Part shown: piece after piece, positions 4,720 through 11,210 of the stretch
Position numbering within the stretch: position 1 is the stretch's first letter
Layout: each line of letters opens with the position of its first letter
DNA from: a virus
Virus record (IMG/VR): IMGVR_UViG_3300032284_000553
Coordinates: 1-20,175 of that record
DNA length: 20,175 nucleotides
Direction: 5' to 3' (one strand)
Made by a program: the position numbers and the translations under genes
Notes under the pieces: generated by a model
What the model saw: only the letters and a program-made list of their open reading frames with translations
Told to the model about the DNA's origin: nothing
Database searches by the model: none

Positions 4720-6552
4720 ATGAAGAGATTTTTAGTAGCCCTAATCGGGCTATGCGCATTTACATGTGCTGCCGTAGCACAGAACCTACCAGCCGGTTCA
4801 TTAGGTATCGTTAATAACAATACGCCAAACACATGGCAGACATTTACCTACTCATTCACACCATCAACGACTGGTGCTAACTTCGTAGGTTTTGCATTTC
4901 GTCAGGATCCAGCGTTCTGGACTTTCGACAATGTCAGACTAACAGCAGCTGGTTCATCAACCAACCTGCTAACTAACGGTGCCTTTGATACAGGTGGACA
5001 GTTCAGTGTAACAACCACTAACGGTCCTTCCTCTATGCAGGCGCCAACTAATTGGGGCGTATGGTATCAAAATGGAACTTATCCTGCAGCAGCTGGTACC
5101 TGGACTGATATTGGGGGCACTCATGGTGGTGTATGGTATGACGGAGCTGTTGGCTCGTTCGACGGCATTTATCAAGGCGTGGTTCTCCAGGCGGGGACAA
5201 GTTACACAATTTCTTTTGAAGTTAGTGGCAACAATACTGCTGACAGTAATTCTATTCAGCTTGGCGTTTATGGCGGCGCGTGCGCAACTGTAAGTATTGC
5301 TGCTAATCAGTGTACGATCCCAGCAGCCGCCGGTTTTACCACACTAGCTACACCTGCACAAGGTGCGGCTGCTGGTACTCCAACTCCGCCAGCGCCAACT
5401 ATCGTAAGCACTGCACCTGGTCAATCTAGTGTATCATCATCTAGTTCTCCAGGTACGACCGTTATTACGACTGCTAGCACAAGAGGCACTTCAACGACGG
5501 CAATTGCCCGTTCAGATGCAGCCGCAAGATCCGTTAACAATATCAATGTGACAAGAACTACTGTGACCACAGTTACGACACCGGTTACAACGATTACCAC
5601 ACGTACAACTCCTATCGTCACAACGACAACAACCATACCTAGAACAGTCACAACATGGAGCGATGGCACCACAACGACTGCTGATGGAACACCGGTTGTT
5701 ACTCGTACGACAACTAACCAGATTGTCACATCATCAGCGATTGCTAACGATGTACAGTCTACAACCGGAACACAGTCACAGTCTGTTAGCTCCAATGGTG
5801 CTAAGAGTGCTGTGTCTTATCGTAACAACAATCCATTCATCGTTGACGCACTAAGTCAGAAGGATGGAGCATGGATTAGCCCGACCGCAAGCTACTACAA
5901 GTCTGTAGGCAGCATGTCATCTGGCGGTGTGTCTGTTGGTTACCAGTGGACGGTTGACAACAACACATTTGGTACAGCGTTTGCCTACAACAATTCAAAA
6001 AGCGGTGGGCTTGTTGGTTCTGATGTACAGGTTGCAACCTACGATGGTGTTGCATACATCCTAAGCAAGCAGGAAGACGTGTGGGTTAAGGGAACTATCG
6101 GTTACGGCTATGGTGACTATACGGCCAACACATCGATCCCAACGTTTGCCCTATATAATATGGGTAAGCTAAAGCAGAAAAACTACGTAGCTGATCTAAC
6201 ACTTTACAGTGCAGATGACTACGTTGGTTTCCGTCCATTGATTGGTGCTACGATCAATAAGAGCCAGATTGAGGCTTCTGCTGTTGGTAGCCCACTGCTA
6301 GACACTACGGGTGACATCATGTCTACAACTACGGTAAATCCATACGTAGGTGCTAGATATGACTTTACAGACAGTGTTGGTATCGAGATGAGAGCCACAC
6401 AGACTAAGGACTTCAAGACAGTCGGTGGAATCCGCGCTGTTGCCAAGACTGAGCTGTTTGATGGTGTGTTCCTGAATGCTACGGTAGGACTAGATAAGGG
6501 AACAGGCTACCAGGGCGCATCCGGTACCCTTGGTATCAAGGTCGCCTTTTAA
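4720..6552 (+). CDS. Secreted Thr-rich protein with C-terminal outer-membrane beta-barrel (autotransporter-like)
   Basis: A 610-residue protein with four parts. Residues 1-20 are a Sec signal peptide ending AVA-Q. Residues about 22-195 form a Gly/Thr/Trp-rich beta domain that resembles a carbohydrate-binding jelly roll (two GGxWYDG/WTFDNV-like strands). Residues about 240-340 are a Thr-rich, low-complexity stalk with many TT, TTV and TTP units. Residues about 368-610 have alternating amphipathic strands and end in a terminal Phe (GIKVAF), the signature for BAM-dependent insertion in the outer membrane. The whole fits a type V-like surface protein displayed on the infected host. It could instead be a virion fibre, but a signal peptide and a terminal aromatic residue argue for the host envelope. 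The GGAG Shine-Dalgarno sequence lies six bases before the ATG. Confidence 0.75.
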   Translation: MKRFLVALIGLCAFTCAAVAQNLPAGSLGIVNNNTPNTWQTFTYSFTPSTTGANFVGFAFRQDPAFWTFDNVRLTAAGSSTNLLTNGAFDTGGQFSVTTTNGPSSMQAPTNWGVWYQNGTYPAAAGTWTDIGGTHGGVWYDGAVGSFDGIYQGVVLQAGTSYTISFEVSGNNTADSNSIQLGVYGGACATVSIAANQCTIPAAAGFTTLATPAQGAAAGTPTPPAPTIVSTAPGQSSVSSSSSPGTTVITTASTRGTSTTAIARSDAAARSVNNINVTRTTVTTVTTPVTTITTRTTPIVTTTTTIPRTVTTWSDGTTTTADGTPVVTRTTTNQIVTSSAIANDVQSTTGTQSQSVSSNGAKSAVSYRNNNPFIVDALSQKDGAWISPTASYYKSVGSMSSGGVSVGYQWTVDNNTFGTAFAYNNSKSGGLVGSDVQVATYDGVAYILSKQEDVWVKGTIGYGYGDYTANTSIPTFALYNMGKLKQKNYVADLTLYSADDYVGFRPLIGATINKSQIEASAVGSPLLDTTGDIMSTTTVNPYVGARYDFTDSVGIEMRATQTKDFKTVGGIRAVAKTELFDGVFLNATVGLDKGTGYQGASGTLGIKVAF

Positions 6553-6554
6553 GG

Positions 6555-6583
6555 TGTACAATGTCTCTCCATCGTGGTATAAT
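6555..6583 (+). promoter_or_regulatory. Sigma70-like promoter TGTACA-N17-TATAAT
   Basis: A -35 element TGTACA (6555-6560), a 17-base spacer and a consensus TATAAT (6578-6583). The start point would be near 6590, just upstream of the gene at 6605. The same hexamers and spacing recur in front of uvsX. The -10 box lies in the loop of the inverted repeat at 6561-6606. Confidence 0.75.
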
Positions 6584-6606
6584 ACTTAAATGATGGAGAG
6601 AGACAT
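6561..6606 (+). promoter_or_regulatory. Inverted repeat that masks the RBS and surrounds a promoter
   Basis: TCTCTCCATC (6564-6573) pairs perfectly with GATGGAGAGA (6592-6601); two more pairs can be added inside. In an alternative register a 2-base bulge lets ATGTC (6561-6565) pair with GACAT (6602-6606), covering part of the start codon. The right arm contains the GGAGAG Shine-Dalgarno sequence. The TATAAT box is in the loop, so transcripts starting near 6590 lack the left arm. Confidence 0.7.
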
Positions 6607-6835
6607 GGCTGAAGTTATCCAGTTTCCACTGCAAGCACGAGGCGCTACGATCATTCAGGGAGTAGCGTCTCAGAGACCTTATAACCAGACTAAGTATATC
6701 GCCCTTATCGAGAGGTTCTTGACCGAGGACGATTTTGACTTTGTGATGAGGGCTATTGAGGAACCATTCCTCTATTCAGCTCTTGAACCACAACTGCAAA
6801 AGATCGTGGACTGTTACTTCAGTTACGATCGATGA
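6605..6835 (+). CDS. Small hypothetical protein (76 aa)
   Basis: Starts MAEVIQFPLQ and continues as a soluble, mostly helical protein with an acidic centre (FLTEDDFDFVMRAIEE). No family is recognised. ATG 6605 is chosen because GGAG at 6595-6598 is well spaced; an upstream in-frame ATG at 6590 lies at the predicted transcription start and is unlikely. Its translation start is enclosed by the inverted repeat at 6561-6606, which suggests expression only from its own promoter rather than from read-through of the barrel gene. Confidence 0.7.
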   Translation: MAEVIQFPLQARGATIIQGVASQRPYNQTKYIALIERFLTEDDFDFVMRAIEEPFLYSALEPQLQKIVDCYFSYDR

Positions 6836-6837
6836 TG

Positions 6838-6845
6838 TATAAATA
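6838..6845 (+). promoter_or_regulatory. T4-type late promoter box TATAAATA
   Basis: Exact late -10 consensus just after the stop of the 76-aa gene and 28 bases before the ATG of the ArfA-like gene. It probably drives the ArfA-like gene, tRNA-Lys and the asparagine-synthetase-like gene late in infection. Confidence 0.7.
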
Positions 6846-6872
6846 GACTTACGAAACACGCAAAGGTGCACC

Positions 6873-7001
6873 ATGACTAAGCAGATTACATACCGTAATC
6901 CAGTTGCTAAGGCTCTGAAGGGCCAGTCTTTCCGTGCGCGTGTGGTCGCTGCTAAACGCGGCAAGGGTTCCTACAAACGTCAGAGCTTCAAAAAGTTCTG
7001 A
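6873..7001 (+). CDS. arfA-like: ArfA-like alternative ribosome-rescue factor (42 aa)
   Basis: A 42-residue basic protein. Its segment AKALKGQSFRARVV (12-25) followed by GKGSYKR (30-36) matches the ArfA pattern AL..PLFR.RV...KGKGSYxR, including the GKGSY motif that lies in the mRNA channel. ArfA of gamma- and betaproteobacteria binds ribosomes stalled on non-stop mRNA and recruits RF2 for release. The phage protein lacks the hydrophobic C-terminal tail that makes full-length E. coli ArfA unstable, so it resembles the short active form. The Shine-Dalgarno sequence AAGGTG lies at 6862-6867. Its stop is six bases upstream of tRNA-Lys. The protein is short, so similarity could mislead; another small basic family is possible. 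Confidence 0.55.
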   Translation: MTKQITYRNPVAKALKGQSFRARVVAAKRGKGSYKRQSFKKF

Positions 7002-7007
7002 GGTTAT

Positions 7008-7084
7008 GGATCCTTAGCTCAGTAGGTTAGAGCGGCGGTCTTTTAAACCGAAGGTCCTGGGTTCGAGTCCCAGAGGATCCACCA
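7008..7084 (+). tRNA. tRNA-Lys (TTT)
   Basis: Acceptor GGATCCT/AGGATCC, loop CTTTTAA (TTT), T-arm CTGGG-TTCGAGT-CCCAG, encoded CCA. It is wedged between two CDS, six bases after the ArfA-like gene and four bases before the next ATG. Confidence 0.95.
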
Positions 7085-7088
7085 TTAT

Positions 7089-8375
7089 ATGTGCACCTTT
7101 AAGATTACTAATTGTCCGCACGAACTTGACATTGACAGGTTCCTCCATTTAGGTGGGCCTGATGTTACGTGGACAGTGAAAAAAGAAGGCATATCATTTA
7201 CACACTCCTTATTGAGTGTGACCGGTCAGAGAACTGTACAGCCTATTGAGCAAGGCGAAAGACTTTATATGCTCATGGGTGAGGTGTACAACTATGATCG
7301 AAAGTTCAAGAGCGATGTGTATTATGTCGCTAGTATGTATGAATTGTATGGTGATAAATTTATCGACAAACTAGACGGTGAGTATCTAGTTATTGTATAC
7401 GATAAGCGTATCATTCATATCTTCACGGATACGTGGAGCACTAGACAAGTTTGGTATGAAAAGATTGGTGAGTACTTTTATTTTGGTACGTATCCATTAG
7501 ATGAGGTGGCTAACAAGCGATTTCATCGTGATTTGAGTATGCGAAATGTTACTGCTACTAGATTAAAGCATAACAGTCATTATGCCTTCGATCCCAGCCT
7601 CAATGAGTTAACTCTTGTTGACGGCGAACTTCATAAGTGGGATCTGAACCAGTATAAGATTGACTTAACTGATTGGAACAAAGCCTTTGAAAAGGCAGTT
7701 GTTAAGAGATGGCATGAAAAAACGATGCTGTCTCTTAGTGGTGGTTTAGATAGTAGTGCGGTTGCTTTATGTTTAGCCGATTATGGTTTGAAATATAGCA
7801 GCATTAATTTGTGTATGACGGATGCCGAGGATATGCTAACATATGCTCAAGTTCTGCAGTACACTAGAAAATATAATGACGCGTATATGGTCAAGGAGCC
7901 GGATAATGCTGGACCTTCCATACAGCGTAAGAGACTTATAGATGCAGGTGTGTATCATCATGCGTACTCTAGAGTAGCTAAGGAAACCAACAAACGTGGT
8001 TTCCGTGTTATTCTAACCGGTCATGGCGCTGATGAGATTATGTGCAACTATATGAATAAGCCTATCGTTCAACCTCGATCAGAGTTTGATAGATGGCCTG
8101 ATGATCTGACCAGTATCTTTCCGTACCATCATTTTTATGGTGGCTATCAGAGAGATATTATAGATAAGCATGAGTATACATCTCTGACATATGCGTTAGA
8201 GTGTCGAAATGTATATCTAGATAATGAGCTGACTCAAGAATGGTTGTGGTTATCGCCGGAGATAAAAAACATGGGGATTAAATATCCACTAGTTAGTTAT
8301 TTGAAAGATCGATCGATAACACTACCATCAAAGGTTGCGGCTTTTGCTGGACAAGAAATTAGAAGTTTTATATGA
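7089..8375 (+). CDS. Asparagine synthetase (glutamine-hydrolysing)-like protein
   Basis: A 428-residue protein with the two-domain layout of AsnB but about 120 residues shorter. The class II GATase half begins MC, so Cys2 becomes the N-terminal nucleophile, and has GGPD (22-25) and GEVYN (64-68). The synthetase half has the ATP-binding PP-loop SGGLDSS (217-223) and GHGADE (311-316). Compared with E. coli AsnB, the glutamine-binding Arg49 is Leu41 and Asn74 is Met63, so glutaminase activity may be weak or altered. Family members amidate aspartate or form other amide bonds, so the substrate may not be aspartate. No free Shine-Dalgarno sequence: the only candidate, GAGGA (7073-7077), lies inside the tRNA-Lys acceptor region. 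Confidence 0.75.
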   Translation: MCTFKITNCPHELDIDRFLHLGGPDVTWTVKKEGISFTHSLLSVTGQRTVQPIEQGERLYMLMGEVYNYDRKFKSDVYYVASMYELYGDKFIDKLDGEYLVIVYDKRIIHIFTDTWSTRQVWYEKIGEYFYFGTYPLDEVANKRFHRDLSMRNVTATRLKHNSHYAFDPSLNELTLVDGELHKWDLNQYKIDLTDWNKAFEKAVVKRWHEKTMLSLSGGLDSSAVALCLADYGLKYSSINLCMTDAEDMLTYAQVLQYTRKYNDAYMVKEPDNAGPSIQRKRLIDAGVYHHAYSRVAKETNKRGFRVILTGHGADEIMCNYMNKPIVQPRSEFDRWPDDLTSIFPYHHFYGGYQRDIIDKHEYTSLTYALECRNVYLDNELTQEWLWLSPEIKNMGIKYPLVSYLKDRSITLPSKVAAFAGQEIRSFI

Positions 8376-8473
8376 TGGAAAATATGCGTGACTTTATTAT
8401 GGTAGTGATTATGTGCAACTTGATTGCAATCTTAGCTTCTGGCTTTTTGATTGTGTTAAGTTATTGGAATTAG
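8372..8473 (+). CDS. Small single-pass membrane peptide (33 aa)
   Basis: A 33-residue frame whose ATG overlaps the stop of the preceding gene as ATGA. Residues about 9-30 (starting IMVVIMCNLIAILA) are hydrophobic and end with SYWN, so one transmembrane helix is likely. It fills the gap to the next gene and was probably missed because of its size. Function unknown. The overlap mirrors that between the 36-aa peptide and the GATase-like gene. Confidence 0.5.
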   Translation: MMENMRDFIMVVIMCNLIAILASGFLIVLSYWN

Positions 8474-8494
8474 AAACAACTAAGGAGCAATAAA

Positions 8495-9046
8495 ATGCAA
8501 AAGACTATCATTACGGCGCTTGTTCTTCTTGCGTCGACAGCAGTGGCTTCCGCTACTGATCTGCCAAGCAAGACGAAGGCACCGTCTCTACCCACACTTG
8601 CACAGTCAGATGACTTCTATGCAGGCGTGAATGCAGGCGGTAACTTCAACGATGCACGCGTCTATTCTGGTGGTGCTGTTGCTGGCTGGAACGTCCTTCC
8701 GTTCCTCGCAGTAGAAGGTACATACGACTTCTCTCGTCCTGAGACGAAGATCCGTGGCGACTACAACTACCAGAATACGGTTGCTGTAAACGCTGTACCG
8801 CAGTACAAGGTTCCTGCTCTTCCTGTCACCGTCTATGCACTAGGCGGCGCGGGTTATCGCTGGAACACTGCAGCTACCGTAGCGGATATTTCCGTTTATA
8901 ACTTCGGTGCTGGTGCCAAGTATGAGTTCGCTAAGGGCTTTGAAATCGACGGTCGTTATCGTCGTATCGATGCCATTGAGAGCAAGTACCGTACTTCGAC
9001 TTCGGCCGAAGATCGTGCTACAATCGGTCTGAACGCTAAGTTCTAA
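8495..9046 (+). CDS. Small outer-membrane beta-barrel protein, rhizobial Omp-like
   Basis: A 183-residue protein with a signal peptide (about 1-20, ending ASA-T), followed by DLPSKTKAP, a post-cleavage segment typical of rhizobial Omp25/31-type porin-like proteins. The rest shows alternating strands (DFYAGVNAGGNF, VYALGGAGYRW, NFGAGAKYEF) and ends in AKF with the terminal Phe needed for outer-membrane assembly, consistent with an eight-stranded barrel. It was probably acquired from a host. Possible roles are altering the host surface, for example blocking superinfection; this is inference. Shine-Dalgarno AAGGAG at 8482-8487. The next gene starts in its stop codon (TAATG). Confidence 0.8.
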   Translation: MQKTIITALVLLASTAVASATDLPSKTKAPSLPTLAQSDDFYAGVNAGGNFNDARVYSGGAVAGWNVLPFLAVEGTYDFSRPETKIRGDYNYQNTVAVNAVPQYKVPALPVTVYALGGAGYRWNTAATVADISVYNFGAGAKYEFAKGFEIDGRYRRIDAIESKYRTSTSAEDRATIGLNAKF

Positions 9047-9474
9047 TGATTGAACCCAAGGTCAGACCCGCTACTTTGGATGACCTTGATCAGATCGAAA
9101 GCATAGAAAAAACTTTCGGCGCAGATGCCTTTTCAAGAAGGTCTCTGCGCCGATTGCTTTCTAAGACGATCGTAGTTGACTACGATGGGGTTGTGGCATA
9201 CTGCACATTCTTCAAACACAAGAAGGCCACAAGGATCTACAGCATAGCGGTTGATCCAAGATGCAGACGAATGGGTTTCGGCAAGACCCTGATGAAGGAA
9301 GTCGAGTGGCAGGCTAAGCAACTAGGCCACACTACGATGCTTCTGGAGGTTGCCAAGACGAATACAGAAGCTAGGCTATTATATGGCCTAATAGGCTACG
9401 TAGAGGTCAAGGACTTAGTAGACTACTACGAAAAGGGCAAACACGCTATCAAATTGGCTAAGCAGCTTAATTAA
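9046..9474 (+). CDS. GNAT-family N-acetyltransferase (RimI-like)
   Basis: A 142-residue protein with the GNAT core: RPATLDDLDQI at the N-terminus, the acetyl-CoA-binding motif A in IAVDPRCRRMGFGKTLM (the R/Q-x-x-G-x-G/A loop as RRMGFG), then LLEVAKTNTEARLLYGLIGY. The last pattern is typical of RimI-type N-terminal or protein acetyltransferases. It presumably transfers acetyl from acetyl-CoA to an amine on a protein or small molecule; the target is unknown. Its ATG overlaps the stop of the outer-membrane barrel gene, so the two are cotranslated, which may be packing rather than shared function. Confidence 0.85.
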   Translation: MIEPKVRPATLDDLDQIESIEKTFGADAFSRRSLRRLLSKTIVVDYDGVVAYCTFFKHKKATRIYSIAVDPRCRRMGFGKTLMKEVEWQAKQLGHTTMLLEVAKTNTEARLLYGLIGYVEVKDLVDYYEKGKHAIKLAKQLN

Positions 9475-9477
9475 CTG

Positions 9478-9505
9478 TGTACTTGCCCGTCAGCTGTGAT
9501 ATAAT
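9478..9505 (+). promoter_or_regulatory. Sigma70-like promoter TGTACT-N16-TATAAT
   Basis: TGTACT (9478-9483) and a consensus TATAAT (9500-9505) 16 bases apart (17 if GTGTAC is taken as the -35). It lies in the gap between the GNAT gene and the gene at 9533 and shares the TGTAC half with the promoters at 6555 and 17335. Confidence 0.65.
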
Positions 9506-9532
9506 ATTCATATTGGTTGAGAGGACTTCACT

Positions 9533-9874
9533 ATGAACGATTTCAATGTGGCACTAACAAAGAACTATACGAAGTTGACCCTTATCACGGTCGCTTCACT
9601 ATCTAGTACCCTGGGTCTCCGTACCGAGTTGGCTATCATCCTGAATGATATGGCTATGGCTACGTGGATCTCTATCATCTGGGTTTTTGTGATCATCGCT
9701 GTCTTGGCCTACTACAAGTCCAAGGCTGATGTGGAGCTTCTGAAGTTCCGTGAGGGTGACAAAAATCGCATCTTGGCTGGCTTTAAGCCGCTCTCGACAT
9801 ATACATATACAGGTCAGACAGAATCTCTTGTCAACCGACTGAATAGCATGGACTCTACCGTCACGGAGAAATAA
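9533..9874 (+). CDS. Predicted inner-membrane protein (113 aa)
   Basis: A 113-residue protein with a strong transmembrane segment at about 45-61 (WISIIWVFVIIAVLAYY) and a weaker hydrophobic stretch at about 15-37. A hydrophilic C-terminal tail of about 50 residues follows. A two-helix topology would fit a small membrane effector or a holin, but nothing specific supports holin function. It has its own sigma70-like promoter at 9478 and a GAGAGGA ribosome-binding site, and heads a compact run of envelope-directed genes. Confidence 0.65.
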   Translation: MNDFNVALTKNYTKLTLITVASLSSTLGLRTELAIILNDMAMATWISIIWVFVIIAVLAYYKSKADVELLKFREGDKNRILAGFKPLSTYTYTGQTESLVNRLNSMDSTVTEK

Positions 9875-9875
9875 G

Positions 9876-10073
9876 ATGAACCGCTTCATTGTAAAGTACG
9901 ACATCAAGCATATTGCTCAGACCTCGACTCTCCACGGCTATCTGACCCCAGAGACGTGTAAGTTTGGTACTCTACAAGACGCTATCAAGTTCGTTCGTAC
10001 CATGCGTGGACGCCGCACGAATAAATATGAAGTCGTGGGCATGCCTGTTATCGAAAGGATCTCAAATGCGTAA
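9876..10073 (+). CDS. Small hypothetical protein (65 aa)
   Basis: A soluble, basic 65-residue protein (MNRFIVKYDI..., DAIKFVRTMRGRRTNKYEVV) with no recognised family. It follows the membrane protein by one base, with GGAG in the end of the preceding gene as Shine-Dalgarno sequence. It overlaps the start of the next gene by eight bases. The beta-alpha-beta look of the sequence suggests a small compact fold. Confidence 0.6.
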   Translation: MNRFIVKYDIKHIAQTSTLHGYLTPETCKFGTLQDAIKFVRTMRGRRTNKYEVVGMPVIERISNA

Positions 10074-10332
10074 GCTCGTTCTAGTTTTATCCCTATTAGC
10101 TATGGCAACACCGGCCATGGCCGATCCGTACGACCATCGTCGTATTCCACAACCACACCGTCGTCCTTATGAGCATCGTGGCCATGGTGCCGCTCCATGG
10201 ATTGCAGGCGCGATTGGTCTCGGTGTTCTAGGTGCTATCATCGCTAATCAGCCTCCTCGTCCAACATGCTGGAATGAGATGGTTGGGTATGATCGTTTTG
10301 GCCGTGAAGTCTGGCAGCGCGTCTGCTCTTAA
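10066..10332 (+). CDS. Small exported periplasmic or membrane-anchored protein (88 aa)
   Basis: It starts with a clear Sec signal peptide (MRKLVLVLSLLAMATPAMA, cleavage before DPYD). The mature part is rich in His, Arg and Pro (DHRRIPQPHRRPYEHRGHG), followed by a glycine-rich hydrophobic stretch (WIAGAIGLGVLGAIIAN, about 44-60) and a short C-terminal segment with two Cys that could form a disulphide. This style resembles small periplasmic proteins of rhizobia. The ATG at 10066 is preferred because it begins the signal peptide and follows AAAGGA at 10054-10059; an upstream in-frame start is not needed. Function unknown. Confidence 0.7.
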   Translation: MRKLVLVLSLLAMATPAMADPYDHRRIPQPHRRPYEHRGHGAAPWIAGAIGLGVLGAIIANQPPRPTCWNEMVGYDRFGREVWQRVCS

Positions 10333-10347
10333 TAAGGAACCTTTGTT

Positions 10348-10857
10348 ATGATGAAGTTTGTAATGATCCCGGCGCTGGCTCTTGCCTTGGCTGGTTGCGA
10401 TGAACATAAACCTTCTGCTGATCAGGTACAGCGTCAGCAGCAAGAACAGCTGTCGATGCAAGGCGTAATGTCAGTTGGCATGCCTGCTATCACTCGGTTT
10501 GCCGAGAAACGTATGCTCAAGGACATCCTCGAGCTTCGCGATCAGATGCATCCTACCTACACCTATCTGGTTGGTGAGATGAATGGTACGATTGGTGAGA
10601 AGGTTTGCGACTCACTTGGCTACGGTATCTCTGGCGCTACTCAGTATACTAATCCCCAAAAGATCGAATGGCGCTGGTCCGGAAATGCATATGCTTCTGG
10701 TGTCCTTCCTCAGGCTGATCCTAATGGTCTATTCTCTCCCGCTACCACAGAAGGTACTTGGGTGATGTGCAAGGTTCCTGGCTCTGATAAGGTAATGCCA
10801 CAGTACATCGAGCCTCGTGTTATCGTGTTGTCTTTCCCGAAGGAGTCACGTAAATGA
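10348..10857 (+). CDS. Predicted lipoprotein (169 aa)
   Basis: The N-terminus is a lipoprotein signal with lipobox LALAGC (Cys at 17 from the first Met), so the mature protein should be lipid-anchored in the host envelope. A Gln-rich linker (QVQRQQQEQ) leads to a globular domain with two further Cys (EKVCDSLGY and VMCKVPG), which may form a disulphide. The domain is not recognised. AAGGA at 10334-10338 is the Shine-Dalgarno sequence for the first of two adjacent ATGs. The stop overlaps the next ATG (ATGA). It sits in a run of membrane and exported proteins. Confidence 0.7.
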   Translation: MMKFVMIPALALALAGCDEHKPSADQVQRQQQEQLSMQGVMSVGMPAITRFAEKRMLKDILELRDQMHPTYTYLVGEMNGTIGEKVCDSLGYGISGATQYTNPQKIEWRWSGNAYASGVLPQADPNGLFSPATTEGTWVMCKVPGSDKVMPQYIEPRVIVLSFPKESRK

Positions 10858-11210
10858 GCTATAAGAATGATGCAAAAGAAGTTGCCCAGTTCTTTTCCCT
10901 GTTTGGGTTTGGTATCTGGGGGTTGACTTTAGTTGTCCTACCGTTGATCGGTGCACTTGGTTATATCTCGTACATGGCATACGCATTCTATGCTCCCAAG
11001 TACGAGCAGGTTCGCTATGATACATTCAAGCAGAGCCAGACATACAATGATGGCATGCTCCGTGACCTGCAGGATCTACAGATGGAGTACATGAAGGCTA
11101 ATGACGAACAGAAGGCTGCTATGAAGGCAATCATCCTTCACCGCTTTGCTGTCTATGACGTCGAGCGTCTGCCTATCGACCTTCGTTCATTCTATCAGAG
11201 TATCCGCTAA
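10854..11210 (+). CDS. Predicted single-pass membrane protein with helical tail (118 aa)
   Basis: A strongly hydrophobic stretch at about 14-45 (GFGIWGLTLVVLPLIG and following) could form one or two helices. It is followed by a charged, probably coiled helical domain (YNDGMLRDLQDLQMEYMKAND, EQKAAMKAII) and a C-terminal RFAVYDVERLP segment. The layout, a short N-terminus, a membrane anchor and a coiled cytoplasmic or periplasmic domain, is seen in uncharacterised T4-like phage proteins. It overlaps both neighbours by one to four bases, so it belongs to one translation unit with the lipoprotein and the coiled-coil protein that follows. Confidence 0.65.
   Translation: MSYKNDAKEVAQFFSLFGFGIWGLTLVVLPLIGALGYISYMAYAFYAPKYEQVRYDTFKQSQTYNDGMLRDLQDLQMEYMKANDEQKAAMKAIILHRFAVYDVERLPIDLRSFYQSIR

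Noticed and set aside
5421-5795. Long antisense Val-rich open frame opposite the barrel gene
   Set aside because: It is the complement of the Thr-rich repeats (ACA/ACC/ACG codons read as Val-type codons), with no ribosome-binding site.
7089-8473. Lasso-peptide locus (AsnB-like cyclase plus a small peptide)
   Set aside because: The 33-aa peptide is a hydrophobic helix without a leader/core pattern, and no B1/B2 protease or recognition protein is present.
9470-9540. Promoter-in-hairpin element at the 113-aa membrane gene
   Set aside because: Only a 6-bp match (TTCATA with TATGAA) exists, which is expected by chance.
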